Counted from the first letter of the stretch, positions 25,607 through 34,478 are shown. The stretch is DNA of 54,166 nucleotides from Methanobacteriota archaeon (GCA_020347565.1 CP070732.1:1912305-1966470), one strand, 5' to 3'. Numbers and translations are program-made. The notes: generated by a model from the letters alone, not told the origin.

Positions 25607-25843
25607 GTGGCGTATGTACTGATTACCACGGCGACCGGGAAGGAGAACTCAGTGCTCGAGCACATCAGAGACCTCCCCGAACTGACCGAGGCGCACCAGC
25701 TGTTCGGTCAGTACGACATAATAGCCCGCATGGAGACGGAGGGCTACGACCGGCTGTGCGACGTAGTACTGCAGAAGGTCCGCAGCGTCAAAGGCGTGAC
25801 AGGGTCAAGGACGCTCATCTGCGCCAGATTCAAGCGCGACTAA
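25607..25843 (+). CDS. Stand-alone Lrp/AsnC RAM domain
   Basis: A 78-residue protein equal to the ligand-binding (RAM) half of Lrp/AsnC regulators, without a DNA-binding domain. The pattern VLITTATGKENSVLEHI, HQLFGQYDIIARME and VKGVTGSRTLI is typical. Stand-alone RAM proteins form ring-shaped oligomers and bind amino acids, often acting with a full-length Lrp partner (family knowledge). It starts with GTG. Its last 14 bases overlap the 3' end of the convergent gcvPB. Confidence 0.92.
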   Translation: MAYVLITTATGKENSVLEHIRDLPELTEAHQLFGQYDIIARMETEGYDRLCDVVLQKVRSVKGVTGSRTLICARFKRD

Positions 25844-27296
25844 TCGTCGCGTCCGACTTCTTCAGATACCCCCTCCAGCTGAGCACCATGTCTCTCGCAG
25901 CCTTGACTTCGTCTATGCGGCTTCTGGCTGCGCTGTGCGGGGCGCTTCTTAGGAGTTCAGGGTCCTCAGACATGATCCGCCTGCACGCCTCGGCGAAGGC
26001 GTCGAGCGTGTCCTTCGTCTCGCTCTCCGTCGGCTCTATCATCAACGCCTCGTCGATTATCAGTGGGAAGTAGACCGTCGGGGCGTGGAAGCCGTAATCC
26101 AGCAGCCTCTTCGCGAAATCCATGGTTCTCACGCCCCTCTTCTTGAGAACGCTTCCACTGAGGACGAACTCGTGCTTTCTGAGATCTCCGTAGGGCATGT
26201 CGAAGAGGTCCTTCAGCTGCTCCTTCAGGTAGTTGGAATTGAGCACAGCCTCTTCTGAGACGCGCTCCAGCCCCTTCCCACCTTTCATCACTATGTACGC
26301 ATGGGCCCTCACGAGCACGGCGAAGTTGCCGAAGAACGACTTCACCTTTCCTATGCTCCTCGGGCGGTCGTGGTCCAGGCTGTAAACGCCGTCGCCGCGC
26401 ACGATCCTGGGAACAGGCAGGAATTCCTCCAGGAGTTTCTTCACACCTACCGGTCCCGCCCCCGGACCTCCTCCCCCGTGCGGTGTGGCGAAGGTCTTGT
26501 GAAGGTTGAAGTGGACTATGTCGAAGTCCATCTTCCCAGGGGAGGTCTTTCCCATGATGGCGTTGAGGTTCGCGCCGTCGTAGTACAACAACGCCCCCGC
26601 CTCGTGGATGATCTTCGCTATCTCCTCGACATCCCTCTCGAACAGCCCGAGCGTGTTGGGGTTGGTAAGCATGAACGCAGCTGTGTCGTCGGAGACCGCG
26701 GCCTTGAGCGCCTCGATCTCGACGCATCCGTCCTTCGATGGCAGGTCGAGGACGTCATATCCCACCATCGCAGCTGAGGCCGGGTTCGTCCCGTGCGCCG
26801 TCTCAGGCAGGATCACCTCCTTCCGCACCTCCGCCCTCGATTCATGATATGCCCTGACGATGTGCATGCCGGTGAACTCTCCGTGGGCGCCCGCCGCAGG
26901 CTGGAGCGTCACGGCGTCGACGCCTCCGATCTCACATAGCATGTCCTCGAGTTCAGCCATCACCTGCAGCGCCCCTTGAACGGTCGAGACGTCCTGCAAC
27001 GGGTGCAAGTTCGAGACTGTGTCCCACGCCGAGACCTCGTCACATATCTTGGGATTGTACTTCATCGTGCAGGAGCCGAGGGGATAGAAGCCGTTGTCCA
27101 CCCCGAAGTTCATCTGTGAGAGGTTGACGAAGTGCTTCACAACCTCGCGCTCAGCAAGGTCAGGAAGCATGAGGCTCGTGCGCAGCAGATACTCCGGAAG
27201 GGCGGCCCGCACCTCGTCCTCCAGGTCATCATCCGGCCCGGATTCGCATCCCTCGAACATGAGGGGCACGTCGTGTACTGCCTGGTGGTACCTCAT
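25830..27296 (-). CDS. gcvPB: Glycine dehydrogenase (decarboxylating) subunit 2
   Basis: A 488-residue PLP subunit of two-part glycine decarboxylase. The PLP lysine is K267 in FNLHKTFATPHGGGGPG; YPLGSCTMKYNP and the GAHGEFTG segment are diagnostic. With GcvPA it decarboxylates glycine and passes the aminomethyl group to GcvH. The ATG at 27296 overlaps the gcvPA stop (ATGA), so the two chains are made together. GcvH, GcvT and lipoamide dehydrogenase are not in the window. Confidence 0.96.
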   Translation of the reverse strand: MRYHQAVHDVPLMFEGCESGPDDDLEDEVRAALPEYLLRTSLMLPDLAEREVVKHFVNLSQMNFGVDNGFYPLGSCTMKYNPKICDEVSAWDTVSNLHPLQDVSTVQGALQVMAELEDMLCEIGGVDAVTLQPAAGAHGEFTGMHIVRAYHESRAEVRKEVILPETAHGTNPASAAMVGYDVLDLPSKDGCVEIEALKAAVSDDTAAFMLTNPNTLGLFERDVEEIAKIIHEAGALLYYDGANLNAIMGKTSPGKMDFDIVHFNLHKTFATPHGGGGPGAGPVGVKKLLEEFLPVPRIVRGDGVYSLDHDRPRSIGKVKSFFGNFAVLVRAHAYIVMKGGKGLERVSEEAVLNSNYLKEQLKDLFDMPYGDLRKHEFVLSGSVLKKRGVRTMDFAKRLLDYGFHAPTVYFPLIIDEALMIEPTESETKDTLDAFAEACRRIMSEDPELLRSAPHSAARSRIDEVKAARDMVLSWRGYLKKSDATISRA

Positions 27297-28624
27297 CGGA
27301 TTCCCTCCAGGGCCTCCGTGAGCCTGCTTATGTCGGATGGCGAGTGCATCTCGGTGGTAGCCACCAGCGAACAGTCTTTCAGGTCGGGGAACCATCGTCC
27401 CAGAGGGAAGCCGCCGTGTATCGAGGCATCTCGCAACGCGCGGTTGACGTCCTCAGGCGCGACACTGCTCCTGACGACGAACTCGTTGAAGTGATGGGCC
27501 TGGAAGGCCGGTGCCTCGAATCCCTCCAGGGCATCGATGCCTTCCGAGAGGGCCTTCATGTTCTGTATGTTCCTCAGCGCCATCCTCCTCAGGCCTGATC
27601 TTCCTAGCGTCGCGACGTGCGCGGCAACTGCGACGGCCAACAGCGCTTCGTTGGTGCATATGTTGGACGTGGCCTTGCTCCTCCTTATGTGCTGCTCGCG
27701 CGTCTGGAGCGTCATGCAGAACGAACGCCTCCCATCCTCGTCCTCCGTCATGCCTATGATCCTGCCGGGCATCTTGCGGACGTGTTCCTCGCGACAGCCG
27801 AACACGCCGATCGATGGTCCGCCGAAGCTCATGGGGACGCCCAGGGGCTGGGCGTCACCTATTACGATGTCCGCCCCCATCTCGCCAGGGGGCCGGATGA
27901 GCGCGAGCGCCAACGGGTTCGAGCCGATAGCAAGCACCCTGTCGCCAACGATGTCGCGTATCCGCTTCCAGCCCTCCTCCAGCGCGCCGAATACGTTGGG
28001 CGTCTCGAAGTAGAATCCGCATACGTCGTCGCTCATCTTCGACTCGAGATCCTCGGCGTCCACTGCCCCCGACTCCGGGTCGTATCCGACCTCATCGATG
28101 TCTATGTCCGCGCCGCGAGCATACACCCTGGCGACGTCCGTCCTCTCCGGGCTCGTGGCCCTGCTCACGAGGAACCGGTCGCCCCCCCGAAGCCTGTGAC
28201 TCATGAGAACGGCCTCGCCAAGAGCGGTGGAATAGTCGTACACGCTGCAGTTCACGTAGTCCATCGCGGTGAGTTCGGCCATGATCGACTGGTATTCGAA
28301 CAGGGCCTGCAGCATACCCTGGCTCACCTCGGACTGATACGGGGTGTACGAGGTCGCGAACTCGGACCTGAAGGCCACGGCCCTGACGACGGCAGGTATG
28401 TGGTGGTAGTACACACCTCCGCCAAGGAAGCTGAGCCACCTCGACGCGGGCTCGTTGCTAGACAGGACCGATTCGAGCCTGCGTCTCAGCTCCATCTCGT
28501 CCACTCCTTCCGGAAGGTCGAGGCCGTCCGTCCGCAATCCTTGCGGTATGTCCCTGAACAGGTCCTCCACGGACCGCAGACCGAGTCTCGTCATCATCTC
28601 TGCAGAACACTCAGAGCGTCGCAT
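27293..28624 (-). CDS. gcvPA: Glycine dehydrogenase (decarboxylating) subunit 1
   Basis: A 443-residue GcvPA, homologous to the N-terminal half of full-length P-protein. LGGGVYYHHIPAVVR, the TSYTPYQSEVSQGMLQALFE segment and TSNICTNEALLAVA are characteristic. It lacks the PLP lysine, as expected; that lies in GcvPB. A minus-strand box CTTTTAG with upstream AAAAACC (28650-28662) is about 29 bases before the ATG, so the operon message should be leaderless. Confidence 0.96.
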   Translation of the reverse strand: MRRSECSAEMMTRLGLRSVEDLFRDIPQGLRTDGLDLPEGVDEMELRRRLESVLSSNEPASRWLSFLGGGVYYHHIPAVVRAVAFRSEFATSYTPYQSEVSQGMLQALFEYQSIMAELTAMDYVNCSVYDYSTALGEAVLMSHRLRGGDRFLVSRATSPERTDVARVYARGADIDIDEVGYDPESGAVDAEDLESKMSDDVCGFYFETPNVFGALEEGWKRIRDIVGDRVLAIGSNPLALALIRPPGEMGADIVIGDAQPLGVPMSFGGPSIGVFGCREEHVRKMPGRIIGMTEDEDGRRSFCMTLQTREQHIRRSKATSNICTNEALLAVAVAAHVATLGRSGLRRMALRNIQNMKALSEGIDALEGFEAPAFQAHHFNEFVVRSSVAPEDVNRALRDASIHGGFPLGRWFPDLKDCSLVATTEMHSPSDISRLTEALEGIR

Positions 28625-28649
28625 GCGGCCGTTTCATAGAAATCCTACT

Positions 28650-28662
28650 CTAAAAGGGTTTT
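28650..28662 (-). promoter_or_regulatory. BRE/TATA element of gcvPA-gcvPB
   Basis: The minus strand reads AAAAACCCTTTTAG, with the TATA part CTTTTAG centred 29 bases before the gcvPA ATG. Confidence 0.5.
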
Positions 28663-28685
28663 TGCGCCGGTGTCCTCCTGCTGAG

Positions 28686-29090
28686 TCATCGTGTGCCGGT
28701 GAGGCTCCGGAGCCGCCTTATGTATGTGGGCAGGCTCTCGACGTCCTTCACCTCCTTCTTGGTGAGCGCCGCGAGGCGTGCCCTGAAATCCTCGACCGCC
28801 CTCGCGCCGTTCGCCTCGAATGCGTCCTTGAGCCTCCTGGCGATCCTCCCTCCCTTCCTGTCCCAATCGGTCAGCAGGATGACCCGGTCCCAATCCCTGG
28901 ATAGCTCCTCGCAGAAGGCGAACAGGGATATGCCCTTGCTGAGGCTGGTCACGTTCTTCACGATCCCAAGCTGCTTCAGCGCCTCCACATCCCTGATGCC
29001 CTCGACTACGATCGGGCAGTCCCTGCTGCACTCCTCGAGCTCCTCGATGACCTCGATTATGCTTTCGAGCCGGTCCTTCGGCGTTATCAA
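28686..29090 (-). CDS. Small TOPRIM-domain protein
   Basis: A 134-residue archaeal TOPRIM protein. PIVVEGIRDVEALKQLG holds the conserved Glu, and LLTDWDRKGGRIARRL the DxD, so the metal site looks intact. Such small proteins are related to the TOPRIM parts of DnaG-type primases and RNase M5; the precise function is not established. The TTG at 29090 follows directly on the stop of the DUF167 gene, so the two form an operon. Confidence 0.85.
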   Translation of the reverse strand: MITPKDRLESIIEVIEELEECSRDCPIVVEGIRDVEALKQLGIVKNVTSLSKGISLFAFCEELSRDWDRVILLTDWDRKGGRIARRLKDAFEANGARAVEDFRARLAALTKKEVKDVESLPTYIRRLRSLTGTR

Positions 29091-29393
29091 TCAGTCGACC
29101 TCCAGCATCCTCGCGACATCCTCTGCAGGGACCGGGACGAAGACGACCTTTCGGCGGGATCTGTCGCCGTGCACGATATCGACATCACTCGTCTTCAATG
29201 ACAACGCCTCCGAAAGGAACCTGATGAGCTCGTCGTTCGCCCTGCCGTGCTCGGCCGCCGCTCCGACCCTTATTCTGAGCGCGTGCCTCCACGGGTCCAC
29301 ACCTTCCATTGCCGTCTTCGCCGCGCCGGGTGACGCTATCACGACTATATGGCAGCCGCCCGCAACCGCTTTGATGAACCCCTTCGCCGACAT
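29091..29393 (-). CDS. DUF167 (YggU-like) protein
   Basis: A 100-residue protein of the DUF167/YggU family, recognised by the short basic core with RIRVGAAAEHGRANDELIRFLSEAL and the KTSDVDIVHGDRSRRKVV strand-helix pattern. Function is unknown across bacteria, archaea and eukaryotes. A TATA-like ATTTTACGG on the minus strand near 29424-29432 would give a very short leader. It is divergent from gins51 and upstream of the TOPRIM gene. Confidence 0.9.
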   Translation of the reverse strand: MSAKGFIKAVAGGCHIVVIASPGAAKTAMEGVDPWRHALRIRVGAAAEHGRANDELIRFLSEALSLKTSDVDIVHGDRSRRKVVFVPVPAEDVARMLEVD

Positions 29394-29478
29394 TCCGAGT
29401 CAAACCGTTAGAATGGTCGTCTCCGTAAAATCCTTTGCCGTGACCGCTCCTCACAAACATCAAATAGGTGACTCATGC

Positions 29479-30144
29479 ATGCGCGACGTGATGGCGGACA
29501 AGAGAGGGGACATGGGGTACGAGGACATCATGACGCTCTTCAGGATGGAGTACCGTTCTCAGCAGCTGACCAAGGTCGACCCTGCTCTCTATCAGAAGAT
29601 AGGCGCGTACGTCAGGAGCCTGCGCAAGGAGAACGAGAAGGAGATCGCGAAGAGTCCCAACTCCCCCGCCAGCATGATGCTCAACGATCAGCTTAAGAAG
29701 TCCACGGACAAGGCGAAGAGGGTCTACGAGCTCCGCCAGCGGAAGATAGCCCTTCTCGCTCTCAGGAAGGTCGCTGGTGACAGCCCGGAGACGGGCAACC
29801 TCACGCCCGACGAGCTGGTCCTGTTCTCCAGCCTCGTGTCCGTGCTGACGGCCCACAGGGGGCGGAACGCGGACCTGGATGCTCCTGACGCGAGCGCCAC
29901 CGACGGTGAGATCGTCGAGGCGCCCGAGGCCGTAGAAGAGAGCGAGGAGGCTGCGGGACGGGACCAGGGCGAGGCGAAGGGCGCCGCCGGGTTCGCGCTC
30001 GTGCGAGTCATGGAGGATGTTCCGACATTCGCAGGCGTCGACAGGGACTACACGCTCAGGAAGGAGGACGTCGTCTCCCTTCCGAAGAACGTCGCCGACG
30101 CTCTGGCGGCCCATGGGAAGATAAAGCTCATCGAGCCATCATAG
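29479..30144 (+). CDS. gins51: Archaeal GINS subunit (Gins51)
   Basis: A 221-residue GINS protein, part of the CMG replicative helicase with MCM and GAN/Cdc45. The alpha-helical A domain (YEDIMTLFRMEYRSQQLTKV, LYQKIGAYVRSLR) comes first. An acidic linker (about 135-165) follows, then the small beta B domain at the C-terminus (VRVMEDVPTFAGVDR, YTLRKEDVVSLP). This A-then-B order is that of Gins51 rather than Gins23. ATG 29479 has AGGTGA eight bases upstream; ATG 29491 is an alternative. Its 3' end overlaps the convergent hydrolase gene by six bases. Confidence 0.9.
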   Translation: MRDVMADKRGDMGYEDIMTLFRMEYRSQQLTKVDPALYQKIGAYVRSLRKENEKEIAKSPNSPASMMLNDQLKKSTDKAKRVYELRQRKIALLALRKVAGDSPETGNLTPDELVLFSSLVSVLTAHRGRNADLDAPDASATDGEIVEAPEAVEESEEAAGRDQGEAKGAAGFALVRVMEDVPTFAGVDRDYTLRKEDVVSLPKNVADALAAHGKIKLIEPS

Positions 30145-30909
30145 GCCGAACGGACCGTTGTGGGAGCCGTATTCCGTGGGCTCGACCTTCGGCCGGAGCC
30201 TCTTGTGTCTCAGGGCCTCGACGACCGCGCCCTCCGCCAGCTCCGCCTGGTTGTTCTCCCTGCTCATGTGGAGCAGCACAACACGCGCCGTGCTCTCGCA
30301 CGCCGCGTCCGCGCAGAGCCGAGCCGCGTCTTCGTTGGACAGATGGCCGTTCTCGCTGAGGATGGTCCTCTTCAGAAACTCAGGGTAGGTGCCGCTCCTA
30401 AGCATCTCCTCATCGTAGTTGGCCTCGACCATGAGCAGGTCGGAGTCCTCAGCGGAACGCTTGAGGTCAGCGGTGACGCGGCCGAGGTCGGATATGACGG
30501 AGACCTTGCGCCCGTCCGTCTTGATTGTGAAGGCGACAGGGTCGGAGGCGAGGTGGTCCACCGGCACGGAGCGGATGTCTATGTCTCCGATGGCGAAGTC
30601 ACCGCCTGCGCGGAAGACCGCCGTCTGCGCGCCGTCGTGCGGGGTGAGCGAGAGAGTGCCCTCGGTACCGAACATGGGCACCTCGTGGACCGAGCAGAAC
30701 CTCCTCGCCCCTCTGTTGTGGTCCGTATGCTCGTGTGTCAACAGCACGGCGTCGACCTCGGCGGGCTCCGCGCCGAACATGCCGAGGCGTCGCTCGATTT
30801 CGCGGCATGATATCCCAGCGTCGACGAGAATGCCCGCATCGCGTGAGCGGACAAACACCGAGTTGCCGCAGCTGCCACTGCTGAGCACCGCCACAAATGA
30901 ATCGTGCAT
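30139..30909 (-). CDS. MBL-fold metallo-hydrolase, YycJ/WalJ-like
   Basis: A 256-residue metallo-beta-lactamase-fold enzyme. The metal motif HEHTDH is at residues 59-64. SSGSCGNSVFV at the N-terminus and NGHLSNEDAARL are typical of the YycJ/WalJ group, predicted nucleases or phosphodiesterases. ATG 30909 lies about 30 bases from GGTTTTAAC (minus strand, 30936-30944), pointing to a leaderless message; ATG 30927 would add six residues. Confidence 0.9.
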   Translation of the reverse strand: MHDSFVAVLSSGSCGNSVFVRSRDAGILVDAGISCREIERRLGMFGAEPAEVDAVLLTHEHTDHNRGARRFCSVHEVPMFGTEGTLSLTPHDGAQTAVFRAGGDFAIGDIDIRSVPVDHLASDPVAFTIKTDGRKVSVISDLGRVTADLKRSAEDSDLLMVEANYDEEMLRSGTYPEFLKRTILSENGHLSNEDAARLCADAACESTARVVLLHMSRENNQAELAEGAVVEALRHKRLRPKVEPTEYGSHNGPFGL

Positions 30910-31044
30910 CCGCTCGACTCTATACATAGGAGGGTGTTAAAACCTTTCCCAGCAGCGAGCCGTTACGCGCTCCCCGTCTTGACTGCATCGTCCCGGATCG
31001 CGGATGAGCCAGGCTGTCGAAAATCCCTCGCACACCTCGATAGG

Positions 31045-31053
31045 TTTATTAAC
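31045..31053 (+). promoter_or_regulatory. TATA box of tRNA-Lys
   Basis: TTTATTAAC with upstream CGATAGG lies about 28 bases before the mature tRNA 5' end. Confidence 0.65.
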
Positions 31054-31077
31054 GGCAAGCATATACTGCGGATTTGC

Positions 31078-31184
31078 GGGCTCGTAGCTCAGCTAGGTAG
31101 AGCAACCGGCTCTTACTGCGAAGACCATCGGTTCTCTCAGGAGATACCGGTGGGTCAAGGGTTCGAATCCCTTCGAGCCCGCCA
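31078..31184 (+). tRNA. tRNA-Lys(CTT) with a 30-base intron and encoded CCA
   Basis: Acceptor stem GGGCTCG (31078-31084) pairs with CGAGCCC (31174-31180), with discriminator G at 31181 and CCA at 31182-31184. The D arm is GCTC...GAGC and the T arm AAGGG-TTCGAAT-CCCTT. Anticodon CTT is at 31112-31114. Anticodon stem ACCGG/CCGGT closes only if bases 31116-31145 are removed between positions 37 and 38, giving a 74-base tRNA. Exon CTCTT pairs with intron AGGAG (31139-31143), leaving three-base bulges A^CT and AT^A, a canonical bulge-helix-bulge splice site. Confidence 0.93.
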
Positions 31185-31344
31185 TTCTCCGACCCCTCTG
31201 CGATCCCGTTGCTGCGATTGCCACGGTCGACCGCTACTTCGGGCCGCATGGTCCGAGGAAAGGTTAATGCCGGGGCCGTCGATGCTCTTGAGGAGTGCGA
31301 GTCGTTATGGGCTGGATGTATCGCGGTCAGAGGAGGGGTCGTGC

Positions 31345-32112
31345 GTGACGTGCAGCAGGCTCTTCTTCGTGGGAACTGCCGGGTCCGGGAAGAGCGCGCT
31401 TACGGGTGCGTTCGGTCAGTGGGTCACCAACGAGGGCTATGACTGCATCACCGTGAACCTGGACCCCGGTGCTGATTCGCTGCCCTACGAGGTCGACGTT
31501 GACATTCGTGACTGGGTCCGCCTGTCCGAGGTCATGAAGGAGTACGGGTTGGGGCCGAACGGAGCGCAGGTGCTGGCCTCTGACATGCTCGCCCTGAATA
31601 TCGCCGAGGTGGTAGACGTAATAGACGGATTCGACACCGACTACGCCCTGATCGACACGCCCGGCCAGCTCGAACTGTTCGCTTTCAGGAAGAGCAGCCA
31701 GGTGGTCGTGGAGGCGCTCAGCCCCGAATCCTCCGCGGCGGCCTTCCTGTTCGATCCCGTGCTCTCGAAGGATCCGAACGGATTCGTCACATCGATGCTG
31801 CTATCCACCACGGTCCGGCTAAGGCTCCAGCTGTCGTTCATACCCGTGCTTTCCAAGTCCGATCTGCTGTCGGAGGCCGAACAGGACATGATCGGTAGCT
31901 GGAGCAGCGACTTCCAGTCGCTGTGGGCCGCCCTCTGCGACAGCCCGACGAGCGCTCAGACGCAGGTCAGCCTGGAGTTCCTCCAGGCCATCGACGCTCT
32001 TGGCGCCGGCATGCCTCTCAGCTTCGTCAGCTCGGACACTTGGGAGGGTATGACCGACATCTATGCCGCAGTGCAGATGGCCCTCCAGGGTGGCGAGGAC
32101 GTCGACAGGTGA
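31345..32112 (+). CDS. GPN-loop GTPase
   Basis: A 255-residue archaeal GPN GTPase, relative of eukaryotic Gpn1-3 (RNA polymerase assembly) and of the structurally known Pyrococcus protein. P-loop GTAGSGKS is at residues 10-17, the GPN triad at 70-72 (EYGLGPNGAQ), and DTPGQLELF and PVLSKSDLL are G3 and G4. The GTG at 31345 has AGGAGGGG six bases upstream and gives family length. The frame stays open far upstream through the tRNA gene, which is coincidental. Confidence 0.94.
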   Translation: MTCSRLFFVGTAGSGKSALTGAFGQWVTNEGYDCITVNLDPGADSLPYEVDVDIRDWVRLSEVMKEYGLGPNGAQVLASDMLALNIAEVVDVIDGFDTDYALIDTPGQLELFAFRKSSQVVVEALSPESSAAAFLFDPVLSKDPNGFVTSMLLSTTVRLRLQLSFIPVLSKSDLLSEAEQDMIGSWSSDFQSLWAALCDSPTSAQTQVSLEFLQAIDALGAGMPLSFVSSDTWEGMTDIYAAVQMALQGGEDVDR

Positions 32113-32154
32113 CGGCTCCGCGCTTGCCGTCGCGAGTTGTTGGTAAAATCCAAT

Positions 32155-32166
32155 CACTTAATAACG
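32155..32166 (+). promoter_or_regulatory. TATA box of tdh-kbl
   Basis: CACTTAATAACG predicts transcription near 32186, leaving a leader of about 20 bases with GAGGG as ribosome site before ATG 32205. Confidence 0.6.
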
Positions 32167-32204
32167 AGTATGCCGTCCGCTCGAAGTGGTCTCAGAGGGT
32201 TCAA

Positions 32205-33272
32205 ATGCAGGCGGTCGTCAAGAGGAACAGGGCCCCAGGGGCGAGGATCGAATCGGTCGACAAGCCCGCGATTGGCAAGCGCGATGTTCTGATAGAGATG
32301 AGGCACAGCTCCATATGCGGCACGGACGTTCATATCTGGTACTGGAACCACTGGGCCGAGCGCCGCCTCAAGCAGCTGCCCATCATCTTCGGTCACGAAG
32401 CTTGCGGTCAGGTGGTGGAGGTCGGCCAGGACGTGCGCTCCGTAGAAGTCGGCGACCTCGTTGCTGCTGAGACGCACATAGTGGACGAGGAGTGTTATCA
32501 GTGCAGGACCGGGCGTATGCACATCTGCAGAGATGTCAAGATCTTGGGCGTGGACGCCGACGGCGTGTTCGCCGAGTACATAAGCCTGCCCGAGATGAAC
32601 GCGAGGAAGTTGCCCGAGGGCCTCGACCCTAAGCTGGGGTCGTTGCTGGAGCCGCTAGGCAACGCGACGTTCACCGTCCTTCCGGACGAGTGCGCAGAAG
32701 GGGTTCGAGACAAGAACGTTTTCGTCGCTGGGTGCGGCCCCATCGGCCTCATGGCCATCGCCATCCTGAAGGCGCTCGGCGCGAACAAGGTCATCGCATC
32801 GGAGCTGGCAAGCGAGAATGTGCGTTTCGGCCTCGCGAAGAGGATGGGGGCCGATGTGGTCCTCGACGCCTCCGTGGAGCCGGACGACCTCGTGGCTTCA
32901 GTCATGGAGGAGACCGGAGGGAACGGCGTTGACGTGTCGTTGGAGATGTCAGGGGCGCCGTCCGCCCTCGGCCAGGTCTTCGACGCCCTGACGCCAGGGG
33001 GTCGCGTGTCCATACTGGGCCTCTACCCCGACCCGGTGACGATGGATGTCAACAACGCCATCACATTCAAGTCGGCGATGGTATATGGCATAACAGGGCG
33101 AAAGATGTTCGACACGTGGGAGGAGATGTACAGGATCCTGGCGGACGAGGATTTCAGGTCGAAACTGTCTTCCATCATATCCCACACGCTGCCCATGCGG
33201 GAGATAGTGGACGGGATGGAGCTGATACGCTCGAAGCAGTCGGCCAAGGTGTCGCTGGTGCCGGAGTGGTGA
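32205..33272 (+). CDS. tdh: L-threonine 3-dehydrogenase
   Basis: A 355-residue zinc medium-chain dehydrogenase that oxidises threonine to 2-amino-3-ketobutyrate with NAD. Catalytic zinc ligands C38 (SICGTDVHIW) and H64-E65 (FGHEACG) are present, as is the Rossmann motif GCGPIGLMAIA. The structural zinc site usually has four cysteines; here the first is Asp (VDEECYQC: D94, C97, C100, C108). VYGITGRKMFDTW is a strong Tdh signature. The kbl gene for the next step starts four bases later. Confidence 0.95.
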   Translation: MQAVVKRNRAPGARIESVDKPAIGKRDVLIEMRHSSICGTDVHIWYWNHWAERRLKQLPIIFGHEACGQVVEVGQDVRSVEVGDLVAAETHIVDEECYQCRTGRMHICRDVKILGVDADGVFAEYISLPEMNARKLPEGLDPKLGSLLEPLGNATFTVLPDECAEGVRDKNVFVAGCGPIGLMAIAILKALGANKVIASELASENVRFGLAKRMGADVVLDASVEPDDLVASVMEETGGNGVDVSLEMSGAPSALGQVFDALTPGGRVSILGLYPDPVTMDVNNAITFKSAMVYGITGRKMFDTWEEMYRILADEDFRSKLSSIISHTLPMREIVDGMELIRSKQSAKVSLVPEW

Positions 33273-33276
33273 TGAT

Positions 33277-34476
33277 ATGGCTCAAAGAGACCCCGTCGCT
33301 TTCCTCGGTGAGGCGTACAGGCAACTGGTCGAGGGCGACCTCGACTGGAAGCTGAGGGTGCTGCAGGGACCGAGCACCCCCAGGTGCGTAGTGGACGGCA
33401 GGGAGGTGATCATGCTGTGCTCGAACAACTACCTGAGCCTGAGCAACCATCCGAGAGTCAAGGAGGCCGCAGCCAAGGCCGTCATGACGCATGGCGCCGG
33501 CTCAGGTTCCGTGAGGCCGATAGCAGGCAACATGGACCTGCACGTGGAGCTGGAACGCCGGCTGGCATCGTTCAAGGGGGCCGAGGCCTCCCTTGTGTAC
33601 CAGACCGGCTTCGCGGCGAACGCTGGGCTGATCCCGCAGCTGGTCGACGCGGGCGACCTCGTGGTGAGCGACGAGCTCAACCACGGAAGCATAATCGACG
33701 GTGTCAGGCTGTCGAAGGCCGACAGGTTGGTCTACCGACATTGTGACGGGTCCGACCTTGCCGACAAGTTGCGCGAGGCGGAGGACCACGCTCCTGCGTA
33801 TAGGAGGATCCTGGTCATCACCGACGGCGTGTTCAGCATGGACGGAGACATCGCCCCCCTCGACGAGTTATCGATGTCCGCCGCCGAGCACGGAGCGATG
33901 GTGTACGTGGACGACGCACATGGTGAGGGCGTCCTCGGTGACGGCGGAAGAGGGATCGTGTCCCACTTCGGGCTCGCGCGCGACAAGGTCCATGTCGAGA
34001 TGGGCACGTTCTCGAAGGCCTTCGGCGTCGTGGGCGGTCATGTGTCCGGGAGCAGAGACCTGGTCGACTTCGCCCTCAACAGATCGAGGACTTGGCTCCT
34101 CAGCGGCTCTCACCCGCCGGCCGTGGCGGCCGCGACGATAGCCGCCATCGACGTGCTGGAGACGGAGCCTCAGCATGTGCGGAACTTGTGGGAAAACACC
34201 GAGTACTTCAGGAAGGAGGTGGGCCGCCTGGGCTTCGATACCGGCAAGAGTCAGACGCCGATCATACCCATCATTATAGGAGAGAGCGGGGATGCCAAGG
34301 CGTTCAGCGGAAGGCTGTTCGAGGAGGGCGTGTTCGCGCTGCCGATAGTCTATCCGATGGTCTCCAGGGACAGCGCCAGGATACGTACCATAATGAACGC
34401 CGCACTCACGCGCGATGATCTCGACGAGGCCTTGTCCGCGATAGAGAAGATAGGCAAGGAACTCGACCTGGTCTGA
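33277..34476 (+). CDS. kbl: Glycine C-acetyltransferase (2-amino-3-ketobutyrate CoA ligase)
   Basis: A 399-residue alpha-oxoamine synthase that splits 2-amino-3-ketobutyrate with CoA into glycine and acetyl-CoA. NNYLSLSNHPRVKEAA, GSGSVRPIAGNMDLHVELE, DELNHGSIIDG, DDAHGEGVLG and PLP lysine K247 in GTFSKAFG are present. Adjacency to tdh decides between KBL and the related 7-keto-8-aminopelargonate synthase. Glycine made here can feed the GcvP system encoded at 25.8-28.6 kb. Confidence 0.95.
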   Translation: MAQRDPVAFLGEAYRQLVEGDLDWKLRVLQGPSTPRCVVDGREVIMLCSNNYLSLSNHPRVKEAAAKAVMTHGAGSGSVRPIAGNMDLHVELERRLASFKGAEASLVYQTGFAANAGLIPQLVDAGDLVVSDELNHGSIIDGVRLSKADRLVYRHCDGSDLADKLREAEDHAPAYRRILVITDGVFSMDGDIAPLDELSMSAAEHGAMVYVDDAHGEGVLGDGGRGIVSHFGLARDKVHVEMGTFSKAFGVVGGHVSGSRDLVDFALNRSRTWLLSGSHPPAVAAATIAAIDVLETEPQHVRNLWENTEYFRKEVGRLGFDTGKSQTPIIPIIIGESGDAKAFSGRLFEEGVFALPIVYPMVSRDSARIRTIMNAALTRDDLDEALSAIEKIGKELDLV

Positions 34477-34478
34477 GC

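Noticed and set aside
28693..29478. A long open frame on the plus strand running into the GINS gene
   Set aside because: It lies opposite the TOPRIM and DUF167 genes, is Ser/Thr-rich as antisense frames of GC-rich genes often are, and the GINS fold begins only at 29479.
30904..31344. Upstream in-frame extension of the GPN GTPase
   Set aside because: It would translate through the tRNA-Lys gene; a strong ribosome site and family length support GTG 31345.
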